A program made the translations under genes and the position numbers. A stretch of 64,000 bases of DNA from Neobacillus jeddahensis (lineage in GTDB: Bacteria > Bacillota > Bacilli > Bacillales > Cytobacillaceae): the NCBI RefSeq assembly GCF_000612625.1, contig NZ_CCAS010000011.1, positions 1-64,000 of the forward strand, read 5' to 3'. Shown here one piece after another: positions 16,083 through 23,865 of this stretch. The notes under the pieces were generated by a model. That model was given only the letters and a program-made list of their open reading frames with translations, was not told the DNA's origin and made no database searches. How positions within the stretch are numbered: position 1 is the first letter of the stretch; every line of letters starts with the position of its first letter.

Positions 16083-16253
16083 TCATCTCTTTAAGCGATT
16101 ATTATAATGAAAAAGTTTGTCTAAATCTGCAACCATTCTGCGGCACTTATTATAATCCTTTTCACGCTGTTTTTCCACTCGCATTCTCACTGAATGATGT
16201 CTTCTGTAGTCTTCATATCCTACTCCATGAGCACTACGTATCGCTTTTTCCAT
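16083..16253 (-). CDS. Small basic protein, 56 aa (possibly 5'-damaged)
   Basis: A minus-strand frame starting at ATG 16253 encodes a very basic helical peptide (EDYRRHHSVRMRVEKQREKDY...RRMVADLDKLF) with one Cys. The open frame continues 12 codons upstream (...HLQLSYTSE) to a TGA near an AAAGGA, without a normal start codon, so the true start may have been lost by mutation or is ATG 16253 with a weak ribosome-binding site. A strong terminator directly follows. No family is recognised. Confidence 0.4.
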   Translation of the reverse strand: MEKAIRSAHGVGYEDYRRHHSVRMRVEKQREKDYNKCRRMVADLDKLFHYNNRLKR

Positions 16254-16607
16254 TTCGCTCGTATAACTTAATTGTAAATGATTGATAACAAATCATTCCT
16301 TTCAGATTTTTTCCGATGGCGAATTGATTTTTGAGTAGGTTTCATCTTACCAAGAAATTCATGGTCACACAAAGTCGAAAAATCGGAGGAATCTGCTGTA
16401 TTACGGTATGTCATCCAAACACGGTAAAATACCACTGATATCCTTACCTTTTCAGCCACATCCTTCCATATAGTGCATGTCCTAAACATTTGGCCAAAGA
16501 TATGCTGCGTCAAAGACCCCCCCCTCAATAGCTATTAAGGAAAGTAGTTGTCTCCCTGCAGGTATTGGTTTTGGAATATATAATCGTCATGATGCTTTTG
16601 ATTTTCG

Positions 16608-16650
16608 TGTGATTAATATCACAAAACTACTGAAAAATTTAGCGTATCCT
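16608..16650 (+). promoter_or_regulatory. Fnr-type promoter
   Basis: TGTGATTAATATCACA (16608-16623) is a perfect TGTGA-N6-TCACA site. A -10-like TATCCT (16645-16650) lies at the distance that puts the site near -41.5, the classic activating position. It faces the hemerythrin-like stub and the PAS gene, suggesting induction at low oxygen. Confidence 0.65.
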
Positions 16651-16716
16651 ATATGTAGATATCATTAGATTCGACCGCCATCAAAGATGATAAGAATTAC
16701 GAGTGAATAGTGAATG

Positions 16717-16803
16717 ATGGTTAAGGAGGGAATTTTCAGGGGGACTTCAAACGTTGGATTAGCTGCTCCACTGCAACAATTAAAGGACGAGCATGTGCGT
16801 TGA
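16717..16803 (+). pseudogene. Hemerythrin-like gene stub
   Basis: An ATG at 16717 opens 28 codons ending NVGLAAPLQQLKDEHVR, which resembles the first helix of hemerythrin/DUF438-type proteins (pattern PLxxLKxEH, with the first iron-ligand His). A TGA then stops the frame. It is preceded by the Fnr-type promoter and followed by a PAS protein of the kind usually fused to DUF438/hemerythrin domains, so this may be the stump of a broken oxygen/NO sensor. Identification is tentative because of the short length. Confidence 0.35.
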
Positions 16804-16896
16804 AAGTAGAATTGTAATAAAAAGATTATAAAAGTAATAGGCAATTTTTTTACTCACTACTATTTGTATTATTTTTCTAATAAAGGAGATTTATAA

Positions 16897-17373
16897 ATGA
16901 CTGAAGATAAATTGTTAGATTTAATTAGTCCTGAAGCTGTGATTAATTTTGAAACTGGTGCGATTAAAGCAAGTACTTTGGATTCAATTATCAACCTTTT
17001 GCCATTTGAAATGGGCTTTTGCGATGCCAACGATATTTTCCGCTGGTATTCAAATAATCCAAACCGCGTGCATGGTCGCCGTAAAGAAGCGATTGGTCGC
17101 CCTGTGCTAGAGCTTCACCCAAAAGTGGCTCACCACGTTGAAAAATTGTTGAATGATTTCCGTTCAGGAAGACGCGACGAATGGGAATTTTGGTTCCCAA
17201 AACACTCCGGAGAATCAGGTCAAATTTACCAAAAATTCATGGCAGTACGTGATGAAAATGGAAAATACCTTGGCTGTATGGATGTGACCGTTAATATTGA
17301 CCTATTCCAAGGAAAAGAAGGTAAAAATACTCCTGAAACTATTGAAGAATTTAAAACTGTTATGCCTAAATAG
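16897..17373 (+). CDS. PAS-domain protein (DUF438-type PAS)
   Basis: 158 residues made almost entirely of one PAS domain (about 25-140). Motifs are LPFEMGFCDANDIFRWYSNN, AIGRPVLELHPKVAHHVEKLLNDFRSGRRDEWEFW and FMAVRDENGKYLGCMDVTVNI. This is the PAS type normally found C-terminal to DUF438 and hemerythrin domains; here it stands alone. It could bind a small ligand or cofactor and sense redox or gas state; no output domain is present. The ATG at 16897 follows AAAGGAG. The Fnr-type promoter at 16608 probably drives it. Confidence 0.82.
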   Translation: MTEDKLLDLISPEAVINFETGAIKASTLDSIINLLPFEMGFCDANDIFRWYSNNPNRVHGRRKEAIGRPVLELHPKVAHHVEKLLNDFRSGRRDEWEFWFPKHSGESGQIYQKFMAVRDENGKYLGCMDVTVNIDLFQGKEGKNTPETIEEFKTVMPK

Positions 17374-17516
17374 TAAAAAAACACCTTTCTCATTTGAGAA
17401 GTAGGTGAAAAACACATTGAATTCTTCATTTAAAGGGTTCTGTTTTGAAGTGCTTTTCTTAAAATACGTGCCGAAATGACAGTCGTATTGGCATAGTTAT
17501 TAGTATTTATAAAAGT

Positions 17517-17546
17517 AAACTCGCCATCATAATTGGCGAGTTTCTT
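17517..17546 (+). terminator. Terminator after the PAS gene
   Basis: AAACTCGCCA (17517-17526) pairs with TGGCGAGTTT (17534-17543), then CTTT. A second hairpin (17382-17407) directly after the stop codon has its T-run on the minus strand instead. Confidence 0.65.
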
Positions 17547-17914
17547 TATAGGAATTCAACATCCTGGTTTTATATAGAACCTACTTACTTGTGATACGGT
17601 TCACCTTAATGCATCAAAATGAGGTTCCCTTGCATTTTTGAGATACTACCCAATAATAAATACGAATTAAGCCGAATTTTCCGGCTATTTATCAGCTCGG
17701 TGCTTAACCCGATTCCCCCGATTAAAAAATGCGGCCCTCTTGATTCTAGAAGCGGGAATGGAACACGAGCTTCTGAATGGATGTGGATGCAAAAGGTACT
17801 GTATCCTCCAATCACTTGAATTTATCATTTTTTGTCGAACTTTTTTGAATTATTTATATCCTTTGCTTTTACTATTTATAGTATTATGAATATAGTTCAT
17901 TGATACTACAAACT

Positions 17915-18004
17915 AGATAAAGGCAAACCTCTCGAAAGATTGGGACGCAAAGTTACAGGTCTAAGGTTCTAAACTAGGATGGCTGTGCTGCCTCACTGAA
18001 GAGG
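17915..18004 (+). ncRNA. c-di-GMP-I (GEMM-I) riboswitch
   Basis: Conserved GEMM-I blocks occur in order: AGGCAAACC (17921-17929), a GAAA tetraloop (17934-17937) capped stem, GGGACGCAAAG (17942-17952), then CTAA, GGATGGCTG (17978-17986) and GCCT (17990-17993) closing P1 with AGGC (17921-17924). The P1 3' arm CCTC (17991-17994) can alternatively pair with GAGG (18001-18004), the ribosome-binding site of the next gene. That suggests a translational ON switch when c-di-GMP is bound. Confidence 0.88.
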
Positions 18005-18015
18005 AGAGAAAATGT

Positions 18016-18210
18016 ATGCAATTTGACCGAAGCTATCCAGCATATTATGATGGGAGATATTTAGACCAAATAACAGAAAGAATTCGGGAAAATCAAAAAA
18101 AGTGCCATACGGTAGTTGTAAAACCAGAAATACCAACGGGTATAGCATTACAATTTCGTTATCCACACCCACTAGAAGAACAATATTTAAATGTTTCAGC
18201 TAAACATTAA
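18016..18210 (+). CDS. Orphan 64-aa protein under a c-di-GMP riboswitch
   Basis: Not recognised. 64 residues, soluble, with many aromatic residues (MQFDRSYPAYYDGRYLDQI, FRYPHPLEEQY). No signal peptide or membrane segment is seen. The ATG at 18016 follows GAGGAGAG at 8 nt; an ATG 4 nt earlier starts a 4-codon frame that overlaps it. It is the only gene between the GEMM-I riboswitch and a strong terminator, so it is the direct riboswitch target. c-di-GMP usually governs motility, biofilm or surface change; the role here is unknown. Confidence 0.75.
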   Translation: MQFDRSYPAYYDGRYLDQITERIRENQKKCHTVVVKPEIPTGIALQFRYPHPLEEQYLNVSAKH

Positions 18211-18232
18211 CAGATAATTATGATTATAGATC

Positions 18233-18262
18233 GGGTACAGTTTAATCTGTACCCTATTTTTA
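18233..18262 (+). terminator. Terminator of the riboswitch-controlled gene
   Basis: GGGTACAG (18233-18240) pairs with CTGTACCC (18247-18254), loop TTTAAT, followed by ATTTTTATTTT. Confidence 0.88.
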
Positions 18263-18357
18263 TTTTGTTTGGTGATAAAATACCAAATTTACAAAGATCT
18301 ATCATCGTTTGGTTTTAACCTTCTGCTTGGGGAATGACCCCAACTTCTCCAAGCAAC

Positions 18358-18392
18358 TAGTTCATATTTAGTTCATAAACAATCTATATAAT
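18358..18392 (+). promoter_or_regulatory. Drug-exporter promoter with direct repeat
   Basis: TAGTTCATA occurs twice (18358-18366 and 18369-18377), one helical turn apart, directly before a TATAAT (18387-18392). The repeat covers the -35 region, a likely binding place for a TetR- or MarR-type regulator that is not encoded nearby. Confidence 0.5.
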
Positions 18393-18425
18393 CCGTTTAT
18401 CAAATGTTGAAAGGATTAGATATAG

Positions 18426-19970
18426 ATGGAGAGTATTACAAAATATAAAGAACCAGTTTTAGCTGATAAGAGTAATAAAATTCTGGTGATGATGGGTTTA
18501 ATCATCGGACTGATTTTTTCGGAGTTGGATGAAACAGTTGTGAATACAGCCATGCCGACAATCATTCGTGATTTAGGCGGATTAGCGATGTATGGATGGG
18601 TCGGAGGTGTGTATATGTTAACCATGTCCGCATTCATGCCAATATTGGGGAAATTAGCGGATTTAATGGGGCGCAAAAAGATATATTTAACGAGTATGGC
18701 CTTTTTCATAGCTGGATCCATTGTCTGCGGGTTATCAAATTCTATGACCCTTCTCCTGATTGGACGTGGGATTCAAGGGTTGGGAGCGGGAGGTTTAATG
18801 CCGCTTGCGATGACCATTTCAAGTGATCTATTTCCAGTTGAGCAGCGAGCAAAAGTCCAAGGATTTATGGGACCGATTATGTTTATTCCCATGTTATTAG
18901 GGCCATTAATGGGTGGATATTTTGTCGATCAGGTAAGTTGGCATTGGATCTTCTTTGTGAATATTCCTGTCGGAATCATAGCAGCCCTTCTGCTGGCAAG
19001 TGGGTTACGTGAAACAGCTATTAAGAAACAAGTGGTGATTGATTGGGGAGGGGCATTTTTATTAGTTGCTTCCATTGTCTCCTTACTGATCACACCTGTT
19101 CTTGTTGAAAATAATGGGTACACTTGGGGGTCCCCGTTAATTATTAGTTTGCTTTCTCTAGGGGCCATTTTGATTGGAATATTTATTTGGGTCGAGTCGA
19201 AGGTAAAAGAACCAATTGTTCCTTTGCATTTGTTTAAAAACCGCAACATTCTTATTTTATCTTTAATTGTCTTTACTGTAGGAGTCGGTTTAATGGGATC
19301 ATTTGCTTCCTTCCCATATTTTGCACAAAACGTGCTGGGACTTTCTCCAACAGAGGCTGGCTACCTGACATTGCCAATGATGGTAGGAGCAGTGGGGTCA
19401 GCTATGGTAAGTGGATTTCTCTTAACAAAAGTGCGCTACCGCGAACTATTTGGAATTGCCTTTATCATGCCAATGATTGGGTTCTACTTGTTTTCTCATA
19501 TGAGTATTCATACAACCATTATTCAAATTATTATCTTCTTTTTCATAACAGGTCTTGGGTTAGGCGTTTTATTTGGCGGGGATAACCTCATTGTTCAGGA
19601 GTCTGTGGAAAAAGAACATAAAGGAATTGCCCTTGCAACCGTTCCATTATTCCAAACCATTGGTGCTACAGTTGGAGTAAGTCTGTTTGGAAATTTGTTA
19701 TCATCTACCCTTACCTCCAAATTACAAAGCTTAGGTGATAAGCTTCCTGAAAGTATGGCAGCAAATATGAAGAGTCTTGCTGCTGCGGGGGTTCCTCAAG
19801 GGTTACCGACAGGGCTAGTAACACAAATTAAAACATTATTCATTCAATCATTTCAGCATATTTACATGTATTCATTTGTCATTGCGATCCTTTCGTTTGT
19901 CTTATGTTGGTTTTTGAAAAAAGAAGTACTATCCACGAAATCCGACGAAGAAAATATGATAGAGGAATAG
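18426..19970 (+). CDS. DHA2-family multidrug MFS exporter (EmrB/QacA type)
   Basis: 514 residues with about 14 hydrophobic segments, the DHA2 architecture. Motifs are LDETVVNTAMPTIIRDLGG at TM1 (motif D1), GKLADLMGRKKIYL (motif A, about 79-92), RGIQGLGAGGLMPLAM (motif B/C region) and PIMFIPMLLGPLMGGYF (motif C of exporters). It would export amphipathic drugs by proton antiport. Closest types are B. subtilis Mdr/LmrB-like proteins; substrate not determinable. The ATG at 18426 is preceded by AAAGGA at about 10 nt. It is monocistronic, with an operator-like direct repeat at its promoter. Confidence 0.92.
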   Translation: MESITKYKEPVLADKSNKILVMMGLIIGLIFSELDETVVNTAMPTIIRDLGGLAMYGWVGGVYMLTMSAFMPILGKLADLMGRKKIYLTSMAFFIAGSIVCGLSNSMTLLLIGRGIQGLGAGGLMPLAMTISSDLFPVEQRAKVQGFMGPIMFIPMLLGPLMGGYFVDQVSWHWIFFVNIPVGIIAALLLASGLRETAIKKQVVIDWGGAFLLVASIVSLLITPVLVENNGYTWGSPLIISLLSLGAILIGIFIWVESKVKEPIVPLHLFKNRNILILSLIVFTVGVGLMGSFASFPYFAQNVLGLSPTEAGYLTLPMMVGAVGSAMVSGFLLTKVRYRELFGIAFIMPMIGFYLFSHMSIHTTIIQIIIFFFITGLGLGVLFGGDNLIVQESVEKEHKGIALATVPLFQTIGATVGVSLFGNLLSSTLTSKLQSLGDKLPESMAANMKSLAAAGVPQGLPTGLVTQIKTLFIQSFQHIYMYSFVIAILSFVLCWFLKKEVLSTKSDEENMIEE

Positions 19971-19989
19971 CTGTGGTAAATTGAAGATC

Positions 19990-20060
19990 CAAGGGGACGG
20001 TTCTGCTGGTTTTTTTGTGTATGGTAAAGTGAGAAAAGCCATGAGAACCGTCCCTGTGGT
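19990..20060. repeat. GGGGACGGTTCT palindromic repeat, copy 1
   Basis: GGGGACGGTTCT (19993-20004) and AGAACCGTCCC (20044-20054) form the long arms of an inverted repeat with about a 40-nt interior. Related copies lie at 47809-47860 and 59908-59967. Confidence 0.75.
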
Positions 20061-20385
20061 TATTCCATATCTTCGTTTAGAAAGGTCCTCTGAAAATCTC
20101 ATTAGATTGAATATTGATATAGAAACTTTGTTTTTGTTCATCCATCCGATCATCTCCTATCGTTTTTGCATGTTTACCACAACTTTGAATGTATTAACCA
20201 TTTCTCCATTCGATGCAATCATTCTCTTATACACTTCCTTTACCGGAACATGCAGTCATCAAAACTAAAAGTAAGACCATCATGACTAACTAGCTGCGAG
20301 ATTTCCTACATTTCAATATCGAAGGACTTCCGTCTATAACTTGTAGGGCAAATGCAGGCAACAATATAATGATGATTACAGAATG

Positions 20386-20419
20386 AAACCACCCTTCTGT
20401 TCTACACGAGGGCGGTTTT
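20386..20419. terminator. Terminator downstream of the Crp/Fnr operon
   Basis: AAACC-A-CCCT (20386-20395) pairs with AGGG-C-GGTTT (20409-20418) with one mismatch. T-richness is better on the plus strand. Outside this hairpin and the repeat at 19990-20060, nothing was recognised in 19971-20485. Confidence 0.45.
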
Positions 20420-20485
20420 ATGTATTCCTTGCCTATGAAGAAAGAGAAAAAATTTGAACGACTTAAAGCCCTTCCGATGTGAAGC

Positions 20486-21178
20486 TTAATGAAGCAACAG
20501 ACCATCCAAATCGAGGATCTCCATTTTTTTCTGTGGGTGTTGCTTAATTAAGCCCGCACTCTCAAATTCCGTAAACTTGCGGCTGATCGTTTCGGGTGTT
20601 GTTCCAAGGAAAGAGGCTAAATCCTTCTTACTCATTGGAAGAGTAATCACGTTCGAGTCCCCTTCTCCCTCAAGACATTCTGCCAAGAATAACGCAATCC
20701 TGGTTTCCACCTTTTCGGCTGCAAAACGGGCCGTCTGCCGTTCCGACTGGGCCAGCCGTCGGGAAAACTCCGCCAAAATCTCCAAGGCAATCGGTGGATA
20801 GCGCAAAAGAAATTGCTGTAAGTCTGAACGTGTAATCAAACAAATCCGCGTATCGTTCATCGCTTCCGCAAAGGATTCATGACACCCTTCATTAAAGAGC
20901 GCTAATTCACCGGTAAAATCACCGGGATACAAAATCCGCAGCAGCTGCTCTTTGCCCGTATCAGACAAACGATAAATCTTGACCCTCCCCTTATTCACAA
21001 TATATAGGGAATCTGATAGATCTCCCGCCTTGTAAATCATTTCTCCTTTTTTAAAAGAAACACTTGTGACACACTTCATGATTTCATTTAATGGTTCTTC
21101 CGGCAAATGGTTAAAAATCGGTACCAAAGAAACACATGCTGACCCAAGAACATGACAACTTGTATGATCACATGCCAT
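20486..21178 (-). CDS. Crp/Fnr-family regulator with N-terminal cysteine cluster
   Basis: 230 residues. A cyclic-nucleotide-like beta-roll domain (about 25-140; GEMIYKAGDLSDSLYIVNKGRVKIYRL, PGDFTGELALF) is followed by a Crp-type winged helix (SKKDLASFLGTTPETISRKFTEF). Cys3, Cys8 and Cys15 at the N-terminus form a C-x4-C-x6-C cluster, suggesting Fe-S or metal/thiol sensing as in Fnr-like FLP proteins of lactic bacteria. It lies 21 bp after the P-type ATPase gene in the same direction, so it probably controls metal transport in response to redox state. It is also the only Fnr-type protein in the window and could act at 16608. Confidence 0.9.
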   Translation of the reverse strand: MACDHTSCHVLGSACVSLVPIFNHLPEEPLNEIMKCVTSVSFKKGEMIYKAGDLSDSLYIVNKGRVKIYRLSDTGKEQLLRILYPGDFTGELALFNEGCHESFAEAMNDTRICLITRSDLQQFLLRYPPIALEILAEFSRRLAQSERQTARFAAEKVETRIALFLAECLEGEGDSNVITLPMSKKDLASFLGTTPETISRKFTEFESAGLIKQHPQKKMEILDLDGLLLH

Positions 21179-21199
21179 CCTTCCACTTCCTTCCCAATC

Positions 21200-23107
21200 T
21201 CACCTACTATAACGCTTTTCCTCTTCCCTATTGTCTCCAGACACCATGTCCTTGCTCGATTGAAATCCAATCAGTCTCATAGCATTCACTATGACTAACA
21301 AGACACTGGCCTCATGAATGAACATACCCGACGCCAAATGGACAGACCCAAATAACACTCCTGCTAATAAAACCAATACAATCACGACAGCAAAATACGT
21401 ATTTTGCTTTATATTTCGAATCGTTGCTTTCGATAATGTATACGCATGTGCCAATTGCTCCAACCGGTCAGCCATCAACACGACATCCGCCGTTTCTACT
21501 GCCACATCCGTGCCGCCTCTCCCCATTGCTAGACCAATATCAGCCGTTGCAATCGCCGGGGCATCGTTAATCCCATCTCCTACCATCGCTACTACGTACC
21601 CACTTTCTTTTAATTGTTTCACAAAAGCCGCTTTCTCTTCTGGCAGCAACTCTGCAGCGTATTCATCCAACGCTAATGTTTGGGCTGTTAACGCAGCAGT
21701 ATGACGATTATCTCCCGTCAGCATCACGATTTTCTTAATACCGTTTTTTCGCAATTCAGCTATGGCATTCGGCGCATCTTGACGTAATTGATCCGCAATC
21801 GAAATAACCCCGGACAATTTGCCATCAATTGCCGCAAACACAGCCGTACTGCCTGATTTTTCTTGATGTACAGCGTATTCTCCAACCTTAGGCAGAATCA
21901 CAATCTGTTCTTTTTCCATCAGCTTTCGATTTCCTACAGCTATCGTATGCCCATTGATTGTGGCACAGATTCCCAATCCTTTCAATACTTCCCCCTGCTT
22001 CGACTCATTAGTTATCGGAAAATTTCTCGCTTCAGCCTCTTTGACGATCGTTTGTCCCAGATGGTGCTCAGAAATGGTCTCAGCTTGGGCAACTAAATGG
22101 AGAAGATCCGCTTCTCCATAACTGCTAAAGGTTTTAATATCGACAACTTCGGGTTTTCCATTTGTGAGCGTTCCTGTCTTATCAAAAACCATCGCATTCA
22201 CTTTGGCAAACGTGTCCATGATCTCACCGCCTTTAATTAGGACACCATGCTTGGCGCCATTGCCGATGCCCGCTACGCTCGAGACAGGAGCGCCAATCAC
22301 TAATGCACCTGGACAGGCAATCACTAAAAAGGTAATCGCCATATGTATATCCCTTGTTCCGCCCAAAACGAGCATGGATAAGAGAACTACTACAGGTGTA
22401 TAGATGGCAGCAAATTGATGGAGGAATTTCTCCGCAGGAGTTTTCGATTCTTGCGCTTCTTCGACCAGCTCCATGATTTTGGCAAACGTCGTATCATCTC
22501 CCACTCTTTCCGCAGTGATTTCAATATAGCCATTATCAACAATCGTGCCGCTAAACACTAGGTCACCTTGGCGCTTCGTTACTGGGACCGCTTCCCCCGT
22601 AATCGCTGCTTCATTCAAAGAGGCCTGTCCGGAAACAATCCGTCCATCCACCGGAACCTTTCCGCCAGAGCGGATCATTACCCGGTCCCCTACGACCACT
22701 TCTTCCACTGGAATCGTCATCGGTGTTTCAAAGCGGATGACCATTGCCTCCTGCGGTGCCAGATCGGTTAATTCCTTCAGTGACTTGCGCGTTTTTGCGA
22801 GAGTCCGTGCTTCTAAATAGTCGCCAAATAGGAATAGGAAGGTGACCACCGATGATTCGGTATATTCTCCTAGTAAAACGGCACCGATGACTGCGATGCT
22901 TACTAATAATTCTATACTAAACACTCTCATGCGCAGGGCCTGAAAGGCTTTTGTGAAAATAGGCAAACTGGCCGAAATGGTTGCGATGAGAAGCGCTAAG
23001 TTCTTTCCATCTTCATGATGAAAAAATCCTAAAATAAAGCCAACAGCAATCAGTACAAACGAAATGGCTGTTATCTGGTTTTTATACTGGTGGATTCTTT
23101 GAGCCAT
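21200..23107 (-). CDS. P1B-type heavy-metal ATPase with CPG motif
   Basis: 635 residues. The chain has P-type landmarks in order: TGEAVP (about 170), membrane motif CPG (265-267, in VIACPGALVIGAPVS), phosphorylated Asp309 in DKTGT, SEHHL near 350 in the N-domain, and MVGDGINDAPA. P1B pumps normally have CPC or CPH; CPG loses one metal-binding Cys, so specificity is uncertain. No N-terminal HMA domain is fused; instead an HMA protein is encoded just upstream. Length matches ZosA-type zinc ATPases. The operon order is HMA chaperone, ATPase, Crp/Fnr regulator. Direction of transport cannot be told. Confidence 0.9.
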   Translation of the reverse strand: MAQRIHQYKNQITAISFVLIAVGFILGFFHHEDGKNLALLIATISASLPIFTKAFQALRMRVFSIELLVSIAVIGAVLLGEYTESSVVTFLFLFGDYLEARTLAKTRKSLKELTDLAPQEAMVIRFETPMTIPVEEVVVGDRVMIRSGGKVPVDGRIVSGQASLNEAAITGEAVPVTKRQGDLVFSGTIVDNGYIEITAERVGDDTTFAKIMELVEEAQESKTPAEKFLHQFAAIYTPVVVLLSMLVLGGTRDIHMAITFLVIACPGALVIGAPVSSVAGIGNGAKHGVLIKGGEIMDTFAKVNAMVFDKTGTLTNGKPEVVDIKTFSSYGEADLLHLVAQAETISEHHLGQTIVKEAEARNFPITNESKQGEVLKGLGICATINGHTIAVGNRKLMEKEQIVILPKVGEYAVHQEKSGSTAVFAAIDGKLSGVISIADQLRQDAPNAIAELRKNGIKKIVMLTGDNRHTAALTAQTLALDEYAAELLPEEKAAFVKQLKESGYVVAMVGDGINDAPAIATADIGLAMGRGGTDVAVETADVVLMADRLEQLAHAYTLSKATIRNIKQNTYFAVVIVLVLLAGVLFGSVHLASGMFIHEASVLLVIVNAMRLIGFQSSKDMVSGDNREEEKRYSR

Positions 23108-23146
23108 CTTCTCTTTCCTCCTAAACTATTGATGAGAAAAGGCTAA

Positions 23147-23368
23147 TTAGGATACTTTTGCAGATAACACCGAATACCCGAGTTTCGTAATCGTTGTTTC
23201 TATTTGTTGCGGAGTTAGTTGTGCCTCGTTAAAATCGACTTTTACCTTGCTGGATTGAAAAAGGACCTTTACTAAATCGACACCAGTAGTTTTAGTTAAG
23301 GTAGTCTCAATCTTTTTAATGCATGATGGGCAGGTTAATGGTTCTAATTGAAATACAGCTTTTGCCAT
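23147..23368 (-). CDS. HMA-domain metallochaperone (CopZ-like)
   Basis: 73 residues forming a single heavy-metal-associated domain with the CxxC pair in LTCPSCIKKIE (Cys13 and Cys16 region) and the usual beta-alpha-beta ending (LTPQQIETTITKLGYSV). The ATG at 23368 follows GAGGAGGAAAAGAAG; a frame extending 37 codons upstream is rejected. It would bind a soft or borderline metal and hand it to the ATPase encoded 39 bp downstream, which lacks its own HMA domain. A Ser between the two Cys neighbours (CPSC rather than CANC) is slightly unusual. Confidence 0.88.
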   Translation of the reverse strand: MAKAVFQLEPLTCPSCIKKIETTLTKTTGVDLVKVLFQSSKVKVDFNEAQLTPQQIETTITKLGYSVLSAKVS

Positions 23369-23508
23369 CTTCTTTTCCTCCTCTAAATTGATTGCAAATT
23401 TTCTCGTAGCCACTCTTGAAATATCTTTTACATCAACAGAATACTCCATGATTGCCATAAAAAAATTGACCACCGTCATGTTCTAGTAGGAAAAATTCTC
23501 AAATCAAA

Positions 23509-23715
23509 TTATGAACCCCAGCCATATCCTTCAAGCATTTTTATACATTGGTCAAGGATTCGTAAGCCTTCTTTTCGTTTCTGAGTCATTTGATTCTTGA
23601 TTAGGTAATAGATTCGGTCTGGTGGTGGGTCCTCAAGCCGGTATATCCTTTTATCTGGACACTTGTTTAGTTCATTGGCGATAGATAAAGGAATAAATAC
23701 TATCAACCGCTCCAA
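23509..23715 (-). CDS. Small hypothetical protein, 68 aa (doubtful)
   Basis: Not recognised. A TTG at 23715 opens a frame whose later part (RLEDPPPDRIYYLIKNQMTQKRKEGLRILDQCIKMLEG) looks protein-like and helical. There is no clear ribosome-binding site, so the start is uncertain; it may be the tail of a damaged gene. It lies between the metal operon and the CoA-transferase operon terminator. Confidence 0.3.
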   Translation of the reverse strand: MERLIVFIPLSIANELNKCPDKRIYRLEDPPPDRIYYLIKNQMTQKRKEGLRILDQCIKMLEGYGWGS

Positions 23716-23755
23716 TCACTGGCAGAAATATAAAATCAACTTATAAAGAACAACT

Positions 23756-23783
23756 CAAAAAGACGCACCAATATCGGTACGCC
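23756..23783 (-). terminator. Terminator of the ester-catabolism operon
   Basis: On the minus strand GGCGTACC (23776-23783) pairs with GGTGCGTC (23762-23769, two G-U pairs), followed by TTTTT. It lies about 80 bp past the deleted CoA-transferase gene, the last gene of the long operon. Confidence 0.65.
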
Positions 23784-23865
23784 CTTGGATCTATAACAAG
23801 AAGATTCATCAAGAATGAATACCTCATTCATGATAATACCAAGCCCTTTTCCTAATTTATGTCAT

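Noticed and set aside
16268-16528. 86-aa minus-strand frame
   Set aside because: No recognisable family, no good ribosome-binding site, composition unlike a protein; its end overlaps the upstream part of the small basic gene in another frame.
17382-17407. Hairpin directly after the PAS gene
   Set aside because: Its T-run is on the minus strand, where there is no gene to end; the plus-strand terminator is taken to be 17517-17546.
17619-17819. 66-aa plus-strand frame after a TGTGATACGGTTCACC site
   Set aside because: The site is an imperfect Fnr match and too close to the start codon; the peptide has no protein-like pattern that I recognise and a complementary frame is equally long.
20290-20505. 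71-aa minus-strand frame
   Set aside because: It overlaps the end of the Crp/Fnr gene and a terminator-like hairpin, with no family or ribosome-binding site.
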